A stretch of 64,000 nucleotides of DNA from Lentzea albida (GCF_900111005.1 NZ_FOFV01000012.1:1-64000); one strand, 5' to 3'; shown: positions 16,470 to 24,889, counted from the stretch's first letter. Numbers and translations: made by a program. The notes: generated from the sequence alone by a model not told the origin.

Positions 16470-17318
16470 GTGAGGCTGGCTTCCGTGACCGTCGACGGCG
16501 TGCGTCGCGGTGGTGTGGTGGACGGTGGGTCGATCACGCTGCTGACGCACACCGTCGACGACGTCGTGCGCGGAGCTCCGATAGTCCGCACAGAGGTCGT
16601 GGAGTTGGCGGACGTGCGGCTGGAGTCGCCGTTGCACCGCTTCAACCGCGACGTCCTGTGCACCGGGTGGAACTACTGGGACCACTTCGAGGAGTCGGCG
16701 GGCAAGCGGGAGGGCCAGGACCCGACGTCACGCCCGTTGCGCCCGACCTTCTTCACCAAGGGCCCGGATACAGTCATCGGCCCGTTCGACCCCATCGCCT
16801 ACGACCCGTCGTTGTCGCAGAAGTGGGACTACGAGGCCGAGATCGCGATGGTCATCGGCCGCGACGGCCGTTCGATCCCCGAGCAGAAGGCGCTGGACCA
16901 CGTGTTCGGCTTCCTCGTCGCCAACGACGTCTCGCAGCGCGACCTCCAACGCGCGCACGGCGGTCAGTGGCTCAAAGGCAAGAGCCTCGACGCGACGATG
17001 CCCCTCGGCCCGTGGCTCACGACCACGGACTCGGTCGACCTGTCCGAGATGCGGGTGCAGTGTGAGGTCAACGGCGTGCTGCTGCAGGACGCGTCGAGCA
17101 CGCAGATGGCGTTCTCGTTCGCGCAGATCATCGCCGAGCTCAGCGAGGGCATGACCCTGCGGGCGGGGGACGTCGTCCTGACCGGCACCCCCAGCGGCGT
17201 CGGCAACGCCCGCGACCCCCAGGTCTTCCTGCGCGACGGCGACGTGGTCGTGACGAGGGTCAGCGGGCTCGGCGAGCTGCGCAACACCGTCACGCTGACC
17301 GACCTGGGCGGACGTTAA
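16470..17318 (+). CDS. Fumarylacetoacetate hydrolase family protein
   Basis: 282 residues. Conserved FAH core: GWNYWDHFEES, PTFFTKGPDTVIGPFDPI, KWDYEAEIAMVIG with metal-binding E122 and E124, FLVANDVSQRDLQ with D153, KGKSLDATMPLGPWL and LTGTPSGVG. Family members hydrolyse 3-acylpyruvates such as fumarylpyruvate, or decarboxylate/isomerise ring-cleavage products. The position after the Rid gene and opposite a cupin suggests cleavage of the pathway's ring-opened oxo-acid. The GTG at 16470 is preferred over ATG 16443 because GGGAGG lies directly upstream. Confidence 0.88.
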   Translation: MRLASVTVDGVRRGGVVDGGSITLLTHTVDDVVRGAPIVRTEVVELADVRLESPLHRFNRDVLCTGWNYWDHFEESAGKREGQDPTSRPLRPTFFTKGPDTVIGPFDPIAYDPSLSQKWDYEAEIAMVIGRDGRSIPEQKALDHVFGFLVANDVSQRDLQRAHGGQWLKGKSLDATMPLGPWLTTTDSVDLSEMRVQCEVNGVLLQDASSTQMAFSFAQIIAELSEGMTLRAGDVVLTGTPSGVGNARDPQVFLRDGDVVVTRVSGLGELRNTVTLTDLGGR

Positions 17319-17362
17319 GCTCCGCTGATCGAGACGAGGAGAGGGCACTGGACGTCGCGGAG

Positions 17363-18187
17363 ATGACCACGGAGACCACGGCACCCGCCGGTCGCGACCG
17401 GCTGGGCCCGCTCATCATCACGATCTTCGGTCTCTACGCGCGCGGCGAGCACAACTGGCTCTCCGTCGCCTCGGTCGTGCAGCTCATGGCGGACCTGGGC
17501 TTCGAGGGCGCGGCGGTCCGCTCGTCCATCTCCCGCCTGAAGCGCCGTGGGGTGGTCCGCGCCGAACGCCGCGACGGCGCCGGCTACGCGCTGTCCGAGT
17601 CCACTTTGGAGACGCTCGCCGAGGGCGACACCCGCATCTTCGAACGCCGCCGCGCCAACGTGGCGGACGGCTGGCTCGTGGTCGTGTTCTCCGTGCCGGA
17701 ATCGGAGCGGGAGAAGCGGCACGCGTTGCGGACCAGCCTGACGCAGCTCGGGTTCGGGACCGCGGCTCCCGGGGTGTGGGTCGCTCCCGGGAACCTCGCG
17801 GTGGAGACGCGGCGGACCCTGGAGCGGCGCGGGCTGGCCGAGTACGTCGACATCTTCGCCGGGGAGCACTTCGCCTTCGAGGACCTCCGGTCGAAGGTCC
17901 GGGCCTGGTGGGACCTCGACGAGCTGACAGACCTCTACGCGGACTTCCTCCGTCGCCATCGCCCTGTGGCCGAGGCCGGGGTCTCGTCGGTCCGGCAGGC
18001 CTTCCAGGACTACGTGCCGATGCTGACCGCCTGGCGGCGGTTGCCCTACAGCGACCCCGGGTTGCCGCTCTCCCTGTTGCCGCCGGGCTGGAACGGCGTC
18101 ACGGCCGAGGCGCTGTTCGAGGAGCTCAACGGGACGTTGAGCGCTCCCGCTCGCGAGCACGCGCTGGCTGTGATCCACGGGCGGTAG
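17363..18187 (+). CDS. PaaX-family transcriptional regulator
   Basis: 274 residues. The N-terminal winged helix (LIITIFGLYARGEHNWLSVA, GFEGAAVRSSISRLKRRGVV) is followed by the PaaX middle domain (DGWLVVVFSVPESEREKRHA, LRTSLTQLGFGTAAPGVWVA) and the C-terminal YADFLRRHRP...FQDYVPMLTAWRRLPYSDPGLP region. PaaX proteins repress aromatic degradation genes and are relieved by aryl-CoA thioesters, which fits a pathway that begins with a CoA ligase. Last gene of the plus arm, 44 bp after the FAH gene. Likely target: the 40-bp divergent promoter at 15957-15996. Confidence 0.92.
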   Translation: MTTETTAPAGRDRLGPLIITIFGLYARGEHNWLSVASVVQLMADLGFEGAAVRSSISRLKRRGVVRAERRDGAGYALSESTLETLAEGDTRIFERRRANVADGWLVVVFSVPESEREKRHALRTSLTQLGFGTAAPGVWVAPGNLAVETRRTLERRGLAEYVDIFAGEHFAFEDLRSKVRAWWDLDELTDLYADFLRRHRPVAEAGVSSVRQAFQDYVPMLTAWRRLPYSDPGLPLSLLPPGWNGVTAEALFEELNGTLSAPAREHALAVIHGR

Positions 18188-18196
18188 GGCCCGGCC

Positions 18197-18727
18197 TCAC
18201 CCGACGGCGTCGCCCTGCGGTTGCGGGCACTCGCCGCCGGGCGTCGTCAGCAGCTCGAAGTGCCACATCTCGTTCGAGTAGGCCTGGCACAGGCCGTAGT
18301 CGGCGCCGTGCTGGATGAGCCAGTCGTCGGCGTTGGTCGGGCCGATGTCGATCGCCTTGCCGGTGACGTGCGCGGACTTCTCCGGCGGGTGCACCCAGCG
18401 CCGCGCCTCCTCCTCGGACCGGTAGAGGTCGACGGCCTCGTCCAAGAGGCGTTGCTGGTGTTCCTTGCTCCGCCAGCCCGAGGTGACGCGGAACTCGACA
18501 CCTGCCCGCTTCGCGTCCGCCGCCGCCTTGCGCATGGCGGTGAGGAGGGCGGGGTCGAGGTTCGCGATGGCGGCGTGGGTGTCGTCGTCGAGCGAGATGC
18601 TCTCGTTCTTCGGGATGCTGCCGTCGTCGGTCACCTGGGTTTTCGTCGACGGGGTTCCGCCGGGTGTGCAGGCCGTCACGATCACTAGTGCGCCGGCGAG
18701 CACCGCCCGGCGTCCTTTGCTGTTCAC
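18197..18727 (-). CDS. VanY-type D-alanyl-D-alanine carboxypeptidase lipoprotein
   Basis: 176 residues. A hydrophobic signal ends in the lipobox VTAC (C20), so the protein is predicted to be lipid-anchored outside the membrane. The peptidase M15/VanY core has SGWRSKEHQQRLLDEA, SAHVTGKAIDIG with zinc ligands H120 and D127, and EMWHFEL with H156. It probably trims peptidoglycan pentapeptides. No vancomycin-resistance genes of the vanHAX type are adjacent, so a housekeeping wall role is more likely than glycopeptide resistance. Converges with paaX with only 9 bp between. Confidence 0.88.
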   Translation of the reverse strand: MNSKGRRAVLAGALVIVTACTPGGTPSTKTQVTDDGSIPKNESISLDDDTHAAIANLDPALLTAMRKAAADAKRAGVEFRVTSGWRSKEHQQRLLDEAVDLYRSEEEARRWVHPPEKSAHVTGKAIDIGPTNADDWLIQHGADYGLCQAYSNEMWHFELLTTPGGECPQPQGDAVG

Positions 18728-18816
18728 GTCCTCGACACTGCCGAACCGATGTCCCCGGACGGCCAGCGGAACGTGCGCATTGTGTAATGACCTGTCGACT
18801 GAGTAGAACGGTGATC

Positions 18817-19158
18817 ATGGAGTCACGGATCACCGTGTGTCGCGGTTGTTGTTGCGGCACCGAGCGCAAGCATCCCGGGGTCGATCACGAGCGGCAGCTC
18901 GAGGCGTTGCGCGCGCGGGCGTCGGTGCGGGTGGCGGACTGCCTGGACGCCTGCGAGGTGTCGAACGTCGTCGTCGTGCAGCCCAGCCGGACGGCGCGGG
19001 AAGCCGGTGCCCGGCCCGTCTGGGTCGGCGAGGTGCTGGACGACGACGCGGTGCTCGGGGTGGCCGACTGGGTCGATGCCGGTGGGCCCGGGCTGGCCGC
19101 TCCCCCGGACTCGGTGCTGGCGCGGATCGTGCCCGCCCCTGGCGGCCGCGGGGCATGA
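18817..19158 (+). CDS. (2Fe-2S) ferredoxin-like small protein
   Basis: 113 residues. The cysteine layout C8, C11, C12, C13 near the N-terminus (TVCRGCCCG) and C42/C46 (ADCLDACEVSN) is that of thioredoxin-fold 2Fe-2S ferredoxin-like proteins. The C-terminal part, VWVGEVLDDDAVLGVADWV, is conserved in actinomycete homologues as I remember them. The ATG at 18817 starts the recognisable fold; the GTG two codons upstream is an alternative. Followed 14 bp later by glutathione peroxidase, so a redox-related operon is possible. Confidence 0.7.
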   Translation: MESRITVCRGCCCGTERKHPGVDHERQLEALRARASVRVADCLDACEVSNVVVVQPSRTAREAGARPVWVGEVLDDDAVLGVADWVDAGGPGLAAPPDSVLARIVPAPGGRGA

Positions 19159-19160
19159 AC

Positions 19161-19166
19161 TAACTT
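19161..19166 (+). promoter_or_regulatory. -10-like box before the peroxidase gene
   Basis: TAACTT, then GGGGGC, then the ATG at 19173. The G-run could also act as a weak ribosome site, so leaderless translation is less certain here. Confidence 0.3.
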
Positions 19167-19172
19167 GGGGGC

Positions 19173-19658
19173 ATGGAGATCTACGACATCCCCGTTCGCA
19201 CGCTCGCCGGTGAGCCCGGTGACCTAGGTGCGTTGCGGGGCAAGGTGGCGCTGGTCGTCAACGTCGCCTCGCGCTGCGGCCTCACACCGCAGTACGCCGG
19301 GCTGGAGCGGTTGCAGGAGAAGTACGGGGCCGAGGGCTTCACCGTGGTCGGGTTCCCGTGCAACCAGTTCATGGGGCAGGAGCCGGGCACCTCGGAGGAG
19401 ATCGCCACGTTCTGCTCGACCACGTACGGGGTGTCGTTCCCGCTGTTCGAGAAGATCGAGGTCAACGGGCCCGACCAGCACCCGGTCTACCAGGAGCTGA
19501 CGAAGCACGCGGACGCCGACGGCACCGCCGGGGACGTGCAGTGGAACTTCGAGAAGTTCCTGGTGTCGCGCGACGGGCAGGTGCTCGGGCGGTTCCGGCC
19601 CCGGACCGAGCCGGAGGACGCCTCCATCACCGAGGCGATCGAAGGCGCCCTGCGCTAG
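19173..19658 (+). CDS. Glutathione peroxidase family protein (cysteine type)
   Basis: 161 residues, thioredoxin-fold peroxidase. The active-site motif NVASRCGLTPQY has cysteine 35, encoded TGC and not TGA, so it is a Cys enzyme. VVGFPCNQFMGQEPG gives the conserved glutamine, and DVQWNFEKFLVSRDG the tryptophan of the tetrad. Bacterial Cys-GPx enzymes usually use thioredoxin. The TAG stop lies in CTAG (19655-19658), immediately before the left end of the deleted IS copy. Confidence 0.93.
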   Translation: MEIYDIPVRTLAGEPGDLGALRGKVALVVNVASRCGLTPQYAGLERLQEKYGAEGFTVVGFPCNQFMGQEPGTSEEIATFCSTTYGVSFPLFEKIEVNGPDQHPVYQELTKHADADGTAGDVQWNFEKFLVSRDGQVLGRFRPRTEPEDASITEAIEGALR

Positions 19659-19661
19659 TGG

Positions 19662-20288
19662 TGTGATGTCCAGGGACGTTGTTCCGGACGTGATGGCCTG
19701 CGGTGAAGACAGGTGAAGGTCTCCGGGTGTGAAGCGGAACTGCTGAGGAACCGCTTCACGGCCTGGAGTCCTTCGTGTCCCACCCAAACGCGACGCTGAC
19801 GCCACGCACCCGGTTACCCGGCCGGGATGAATGACCACAGCTCCCGGCCGCACCACAGCCCGGACCGCACCACCGAACCGGTGGTGCGGCGGATCGTGAC
19901 GCTGCGGTCGCGGCACCGTCTGGGGCCGGTGCAGATCGTGGGCCGGCTCGGGATGGCGGCCTCGACCGTGCACGCGGTGCTGGTGCGCTGCCGGATCAAC
20001 AGGCTGTCCCGGATCGACCGGGTCACCGGCGAACCGTTGCGCCGCTACGAACATCCACACCCCGGTTCGCTGCTGCATGTCGACGTCACCAAGTTCGGCA
20101 ACATTCCCGACGGCGGCGGCTGGCGCTTCGTCGGCAGGAAACAGGGCGATCGCAACCGCGAGGCCACCGCCAAACGCACCGGCGCCCGGCACGCCCACTA
20201 CGAACCCAACGTCGGCACCGCGGTCCTGCACACCGTGATCGAGGCCGGCCGCCCATCACCCGGCTGACCAACCTCCCCGGACATCACA
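19662..20288 (+). mobile_element. Internally deleted IS481-type element (MITE-like, 627 bp)
   Basis: Bounded by TGTGATGTCCAGGGA (19662-19676) and TCCCCGGACATCACA (20274-20288), 14 of 15 bases matching as inverted repeats. It contains two separated pieces of a transposase frame and ends with sequence nearly identical to 255-298. CTAG lies at 19655-19658 before the left end; the right flank reads CCAG rather than CTAG. No target duplication is evident. This fills the gap between the peroxidase and DUF1963 genes. Confidence 0.8.
19775..20288 (+). pseudogene. IS481-type transposase remnant with two internal deletions
   Basis: Native-looking GTG start at 19775 reads VSHPNATLTPRTRL and then goes out of frame near 19815, where the N-terminal HTH should be. 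The middle piece, open from 19827, covers MNDHSSRPHHSP through the first catalytic aspartate (SLLHVDVTKFG) to about 20250. There it is joined out of frame to the last 40 bases of the transposase. The second aspartate and glutamate are absent, so no active enzyme can be made. The second junction lies at a GAGGCC sequence also present in the copy at 250 bp, suggesting microhomology deletion. Confidence 0.85.
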
Positions 20289-20316
20289 GCCAGGTCGTGC
20301 GGCTCGCCGGACCCGG

Positions 20317-21180
20317 CTACTCGGTGAACATGGTGAACGAGCGCATGTTCTCGAAGCGCCGGGCCGCGAGGTCGTCGAAGCAGATCAGGAAGCACCCGTA
20401 GTAGAACTCGCTCGCCGTGTAGAACTGGGCGAGCGGCACCCACTCCCTGATCAGCTGGTACTCACCCGCGTCGCTCAGGTCGGCGAACCCGGCGTAGGTC
20501 ATCTGCGTCCACGGGGTCGCCGACCCGCCGATCAGCGCGCAGTAGCCGCCGAGGCGGAACCCGGAACTCCGGTCCACGTCCGGCCAGAGGACGTCGACGA
20601 GCTCACGCAGCTCTTCGACGTGCTTCAGCTCCTCGAACAGCCGCTCCTCGACCAGCGAGTCGAAGTCGTAGTCCTCCTCGGTGATCCACTTCGGCAGGGC
20701 GGGCTCGACCCACGCGGTGAGCCGGTGCTCCGGCTGCAGGAACGGGAGGTTCTCGTGGAAGAACGTCCTGGTGTCGTGGTCCGGCGGCGGTGACGCGACC
20801 ACCGTCTCCGTGCCGGCGGGGACGTGGAGGACCCGCGCGTGCACCGGCTCTTCCGTGTGGGCCTCGGCTTCGACGTCGTCGTCGTGGTTCAGGAAGAACA
20901 GCAGCGAGCCGTCCTCCGGCAGGGGAAGTCCCTCTGCCCGCGGCAGGAGCGCGCAGTCGATCGAGGCGATGAACGGCAGCGGGGTCCCGTCGCGGTCGGC
21001 CGGCCAGTCCGTGCCGACCGGTAACCGGGGAAGCCCGCCCTCCTGGCCCACGACCTGCTCGTCGGGGCCTGCCGTGCCCAGCCACACCACGAAGCGGAGG
21101 TGGTCGGCGAACTTGACGGCCTCGTCCTCGGGCAGACCCCGGTCGATCGCCGCGCTGCGGAACTGTTCGTAGCGGTCCAT
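20317..21180 (-). CDS. DUF1963/YwqG-family protein
   Basis: 287 residues. Family signs: GGLPRLPVGTDWP near residue 50, PLPFIASIDCALLP, DGSLLFFLNHDD, a central LGGYCALIGG, and a C-terminal FYYGCFLICFDDLAARRFEN segment. No enzymatic activity is established for this family; it is often linked to SUKH-like immunity or cytoplasmic binding roles. The start at 21180 (MDRYEQFRSAAI) is supported by the protein's conserved beginning. Its 3' end is 28 bp from the right end of the IS remnant. Confidence 0.75.
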   Translation of the reverse strand: MDRYEQFRSAAIDRGLPEDEAVKFADHLRFVVWLGTAGPDEQVVGQEGGLPRLPVGTDWPADRDGTPLPFIASIDCALLPRAEGLPLPEDGSLLFFLNHDDDVEAEAHTEEPVHARVLHVPAGTETVVASPPPDHDTRTFFHENLPFLQPEHRLTAWVEPALPKWITEEDYDFDSLVEERLFEELKHVEELRELVDVLWPDVDRSSGFRLGGYCALIGGSATPWTQMTYAGFADLSDAGEYQLIREWVPLAQFYTASEFYYGCFLICFDDLAARRFENMRSFTMFTE

Positions 21181-21238
21181 GGCGGAGCATGATCGCAGAC
21201 CGGCGCAAGGCCGCTGAAAGCGCTCCCACAAGTCCGAA

Positions 21239-21250
21239 GTGGACGTCCAC
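21239..21250. promoter_or_regulatory. Perfect 12-bp palindrome in the divergent gap
   Basis: GTGGACGTCCAC lies in the 268-bp gap between the DUF1963 gene and the SARP gene. It is a possible operator for either one. Nothing else in 21181-21448 stands out. Confidence 0.35.
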
Positions 21251-21448
21251 AGTGGAACCAAGAGCTGGTCGGCATTCGGAGCCGCGCGTTGCGCCGAAGC
21301 GCGGCCCCCACCGGGGTCCGCACGGGCGAGTGCCATGCGGAAACCCGTGCCATGGCGCGGACCGGCAATTTCGAGGTGGGCACTACCTCAACGGCCGTCG
21401 GCTGGTCGACACTCTCGGTGTCGGACATACCGGGAAGGTGGCGACCAG

Positions 21449-22297
21449 GTGGCAACGGGAGACGATCCGCCGCAGTTCCGGGTGCTGGGCACGTTCGAGG
21501 TGACGCGGGGCGGCCGCCGGTGCACGCCGACGGCCCCTAAGCAACGGGCCCTGCTCGCGTTGCTCGCGTTGCACGCCAACGAGTTCGTGCCGACGAGCCG
21601 CATCGTCGACCAGCTGTGGTCACGCGACGCGCCCCGGTCGGCCGTCGCGGCGCTGCACGGGTACGTGACGGCGGTGCGGCGCGTGCTCACGCCCAGCCGG
21701 GTGAGCTCGAGGAACTCGCACCCCGTCCTCAGCACGCGCCCGTCGGGCTACGTCCTCGTCCTGGAGCCGCACCAGCTCGACCTGACCCGGTTCCGCGCAC
21801 TGGCGAAGGAGGGCCAGGGGGCGATGGCGGCCGGCGACTGCGCCCACGCGTGGGACAGGTTCTGCGCGGCGCTGCGCCTGTGGCGGGGTTCGCCGCTCGC
21901 GGACCTGCGCGGCACGGGGGCGTTCGACCACGACATCGCGCGCCTGGAGAAGGAGTACCTGGAGCTGTTGCGCAACCGGTTCGACGTCATGCTCTGCAAC
22001 GGCGACGGGCACCTGGCCGTGTTCGACCTGGAGGAGCTGTGCCAGACCCACCCGCTGTGGGAGGGATTCCACGAGCAACTGATGCTCGCGCTGTGCCAGG
22101 CGGAGCGCCGCGCCGACGCGTTGACGGCCTACGCCAGGGCGTACCGGCTGCTGTCGAACCACGCCGGCATCGAGCCGGGACCGCGCCTGCGGTCCCTGCA
22201 CCAGCTCATCCTCAACGGGGACGACCCGCTCGACCGGGTGCACCGGCACGAGCGGGCCACCACCGGGTCAGAGCCGGCGCGCACCGCTTCCCCTTAG
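21449..22297 (+). CDS. SARP-family transcriptional activator
   Basis: 282 residues: an OmpR-like winged helix (residues about 8-95, FRVLGTFEVTRGGRR, KQRALLALLALHANEFV, QLWSRDAPRSAVAALHGYVT) and a bacterial transcriptional activation domain (about 100-250, DLTRFRALAKEGQGAM, RLWRGSPLADL, YLELLRNRFDVML, ALCQAERRADALTAYARAYRLL). This is the size of pathway-specific SARPs of antibiotic clusters. The GTG at 21449 follows GGGAAGG. Its 3' end overlaps the converging flavin reductase gene by 30 bp. It most likely activates the peptide promoter at 26301-26346, which has 11-bp direct repeats. Confidence 0.9.
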   Translation: MATGDDPPQFRVLGTFEVTRGGRRCTPTAPKQRALLALLALHANEFVPTSRIVDQLWSRDAPRSAVAALHGYVTAVRRVLTPSRVSSRNSHPVLSTRPSGYVLVLEPHQLDLTRFRALAKEGQGAMAAGDCAHAWDRFCAALRLWRGSPLADLRGTGAFDHDIARLEKEYLELLRNRFDVMLCNGDGHLAVFDLEELCQTHPLWEGFHEQLMLALCQAERRADALTAYARAYRLLSNHAGIEPGPRLRSLHQLILNGDDPLDRVHRHERATTGSEPARTASP

Positions 22298-22783
22298 CCG
22301 CCAGTCGAACAGTCGGCGGTAGAAGACGAGCGGCTCGGCGTCCTCCACCAGGGTGCGGCTCACCTCACCGATCAGGACGGTGTGGTCGCCGTGGTCGAAC
22401 ACGGCGGTCGCGGTGCAGCGCAGGTAGATCGGCGCCGCGCACAGCCGCGGGACCGGCCCGTCCCACTCCCAGGCCACGCCGGCGAACTTGTCCGCGCCAC
22501 GGCTCGCGAACGTCCGCGCGGTGCGTTCCTGCGCGCTGCCGAGCACGTGCACTCCGAACTCGGCACAGTGCGTCAACGGTTCGAGGCAGCGGGAAGCGTG
22601 GTCGACGACCACGAGCACGGACGGTGGATGCACGCTGTACGAACAGATCGACGAGACGAGCAGCCCGCACGGACGGCCGCTCGCCCGCGTCGTCACCACG
22701 GCGAGGCCCGAGACCAGCCGACTCATGGCATCGGTGAACGCGGCCACCGGAAGTCCGGCGGCCACGTCCTCCGTCGCTGTCAC
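22268..22783 (-). CDS. Flavin reductase-like (FMN-binding) protein
   Basis: 171 residues of the flavin reductase-like domain: FTDAMSRLVSGLAVVTTRASG, PCGLLVSSICSYSVHPPSVLVVVD, FGVHVLGSAQERTARTFASR, and FDHGDHTVLIGEV with the conserved GDH. Such proteins use NAD(P)H to reduce FMN/FAD, supplying flavin monooxygenases, or act on substrates directly. GTG start with AGGAG upstream, 9 bp after the TPR gene, so it is the last gene of the peptide operon. No partner monooxygenase is present in the operon, so the flavin may be used by the enzyme itself on the peptide; this is speculation. Confidence 0.85.
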   Translation of the reverse strand: MTATEDVAAGLPVAAFTDAMSRLVSGLAVVTTRASGRPCGLLVSSICSYSVHPPSVLVVVDHASRCLEPLTHCAEFGVHVLGSAQERTARTFASRGADKFAGVAWEWDGPVPRLCAAPIYLRCTATAVFDHGDHTVLIGEVSRTLVEDAEPLVFYRRLFDWRLRGSGARRL

Positions 22784-22792
22784 GGGGCTCTC

Positions 22793-24877
22793 CTACCTGG
22801 CCGACGCCGCGGCGCAGAGTTCCCTGCGCTCCCTGGCGTCCTCGTCGTCGGTCACCGCGAGCACCGCGTCGTAGTCGAGGATCGCGGCGGCCAGCTCGCC
22901 GGACTCCTCGTACGCGACCGCGCGGTTGTAGCGGGACTCCGGGTTGTCGTCGAGCGTGATGGCCCGGCTCAGGTAGCTGATCGCGTCGGTGAGTTCGCCG
23001 GACGCCACCGCGATCGTGCCGCGGATCGCCCACGCCTCGGCCAGCCTGTCGTTGCGCCGCACGGCCTGGGCCAGCACCTCGGACGCCTGCGCGTACTCGT
23101 CCCGCTCGACCAGCAGCTGGCCCTTGAGACACAACAGGTGCGCGTTGTCCGGGGCGAGTTCGAGGGCGGCCGACACGTCCCGCCACGCCCCCTCGACGTC
23201 GCCCTGCGCCAGCAGGTGTCCGGCGCGGTTGATCCGGGCGTCGACGTGGCGCGGGTCCAACTCGATGACATAGCTGAAGGCGGCCATCGCGCCTTCGACG
23301 TCGCCGAGCGCGAGCAGGGCGTCGCCGATGTTGTAGTGGGCCTCGGGGAACGGCGGTGACAGGCGCAGCGCCTCGCGGTAGGCGTCGACCGCCTCCTCGT
23401 CGCGGCCGAGTCTGCGCAGGACGTTGCCGACGTTGAAGTGGTGCTCGGGGAAGTTCGGGTCCCGTTCGAGGACGTGGCTGTAGTCGGCGAGCGCGTCGTC
23501 CAGGCGACCCATCGCGCCGTAGACCTGCGCGCGGTTGTAGCGCAGCACCAGGCGGTGCAGCACGTGCTCGTCCGGGCCCAGTTCGCGGTCGAGGCGCGCC
23601 ATGCCGTCGTTGACGAGCGCGAGCGCGACCTCGGGCTTCTGCTCGCGCACCTCGACCAGCGCCAGTCCGTTGCGCGTGAAGACGGACTGGAACGCCTCCT
23701 TCTTCGGGTCTCCCAGCTGCGACGCGAGCGCGATGGCGAGGTTCATCCACGCCCTGGCCTGGACGTAGTCGCGTTCCGCCTCCGAGTAGTGCCGCGCGTA
23801 CAGCATGGCCATCGCGTACGAGAGCTCCAGGTGGATCGCCGGGTCGAGGGAGGCGGCACGGCCTTCGACGTACAGCCTCTCGGCCTCGGCGGCACGACCG
23901 ACGGCCGCGAGCACGATGCCCGTCTGGAACGTGAGGTGCCACCACATGTCGGGGTCGGTCTCCCGGTCCGCGGCCGCGCGGCCGCGCAGACCGTGGTCCG
24001 CGGCGGCCTGGTAGAGCCCGACCTTGTGGCAGTGGTCCAGCGCTACGCGCAACGCCTGCGCGCCGGCACCCGCGGGGTCGCTGCCGTGTTCCAGGTGGTG
24101 CGGAATCGCACCGAGCCGCAACGAGAACTCGTCCGACTGCGCGAGTCGCGCGGCACGGGCGTCGTGCAGCGCGGCACGCGATTCGGTCGGCAGTGAGAGG
24201 TAGGCGGCGAGCAGCCGCGGGTCGTCGTCCGTGCCGTCACTGTCCACATAGGCCCGCGCGGGGTCTTCCGGCAGCTCCCCGAGCTCGACCGGTTCCGCGT
24301 CGACGACCTGGGCGTGCGCGGCGATCGTCCGCCCCAGCGACACGTCGATCTCCCCGCGCGGGTCCACGAGCGGCGCACGGCTCGTGCCCACGACGACGGT
24401 CAGGTCCGGGATGTCGCCGCGGCGCAGCAGGACCGCGATGAACTCCTGGTCGGACGCGTCCGCCTCGTGCGCGTTCTCGACCACGAGGGTGCGCGGACCG
24501 CCCCCGAGTGCCGCGAGGTAGTCGCGCACCAGCTCCGCCAGGCCGTTCGCGATGTTGCGCGTGTGCAGCCGCGAGTAGTACCGGGTGCGTTCGCTGTCCT
24601 GCACGGCCCACTCGAGCGTGTGCCAGGCGCTCGGCACCCGGCCGGCCAGTTCCGGCGTGGTCGTGAGCAGCTCGATGTTGTGCCGCTCCCCCAGTTCGGG
24701 ACACCGCTCCAGCAGGTCGTCGGCGATCTGGCGCAGCAGCGACCCGGCAGCCGTGTACGGCCCGCGCAGCCGCCGGTGGGCGTCGAGGACCGCCCAGACC
24801 GGCGGGAGGTCCAGTGCGGCGAGGGCGTCTGCCCGGTCGCGCCGCCGGTCGGCGCGGATCCAGTAGCGGCTGTCCAT
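22793..24877 (-). CDS. Large TPR protein with a degenerate ATPase-like N-terminus
   Basis: 694 residues. Residues 1-280 resemble the ATPase part of LAL/STAND proteins: LLRQIADDLLERCPEL, a Walker B-like TLVVENAHEADASDQEFIAVLL, then DLTVVVGTSRAPL. However, no GxxxxGKT P-loop is present, so ATP hydrolysis is doubtful. Residues about 290-680 hold at least nine TPR-like units, for example FPEHHFNVGNVLRRLGRDEE, FPEAHYNIGDALLALGDVEG and PESRYNRAVAYEESGEL. No HTH is visible. Lies 12 bp after the metalloprotease gene; a scaffold for peptide-enzyme assembly or a signalling role is inferred from context. Confidence 0.75.
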   Translation of the reverse strand: MDSRYWIRADRRRDRADALAALDLPPVWAVLDAHRRLRGPYTAAGSLLRQIADDLLERCPELGERHNIELLTTTPELAGRVPSAWHTLEWAVQDSERTRYYSRLHTRNIANGLAELVRDYLAALGGGPRTLVVENAHEADASDQEFIAVLLRRGDIPDLTVVVGTSRAPLVDPRGEIDVSLGRTIAAHAQVVDAEPVELGELPEDPARAYVDSDGTDDDPRLLAAYLSLPTESRAALHDARAARLAQSDEFSLRLGAIPHHLEHGSDPAGAGAQALRVALDHCHKVGLYQAAADHGLRGRAAADRETDPDMWWHLTFQTGIVLAAVGRAAEAERLYVEGRAASLDPAIHLELSYAMAMLYARHYSEAERDYVQARAWMNLAIALASQLGDPKKEAFQSVFTRNGLALVEVREQKPEVALALVNDGMARLDRELGPDEHVLHRLVLRYNRAQVYGAMGRLDDALADYSHVLERDPNFPEHHFNVGNVLRRLGRDEEAVDAYREALRLSPPFPEAHYNIGDALLALGDVEGAMAAFSYVIELDPRHVDARINRAGHLLAQGDVEGAWRDVSAALELAPDNAHLLCLKGQLLVERDEYAQASEVLAQAVRRNDRLAEAWAIRGTIAVASGELTDAISYLSRAITLDDNPESRYNRAVAYEESGELAAAILDYDAVLAVTDDEDARERRELCAAASAR

Positions 24878-24889
24878 CGGTGCGTCCCT

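Noticed and set aside
19173..19658. Possible selenocysteine glutathione peroxidase
   Set aside because: The active-site codon is TGC (Cys), with no in-frame TGA.
21436..21453. AGGTGGC repeated 11 bp apart over the SARP start codon
   Set aside because: Only two units, partly within ribosome site and coding sequence, and no -10 box at a sensible distance; probably chance.
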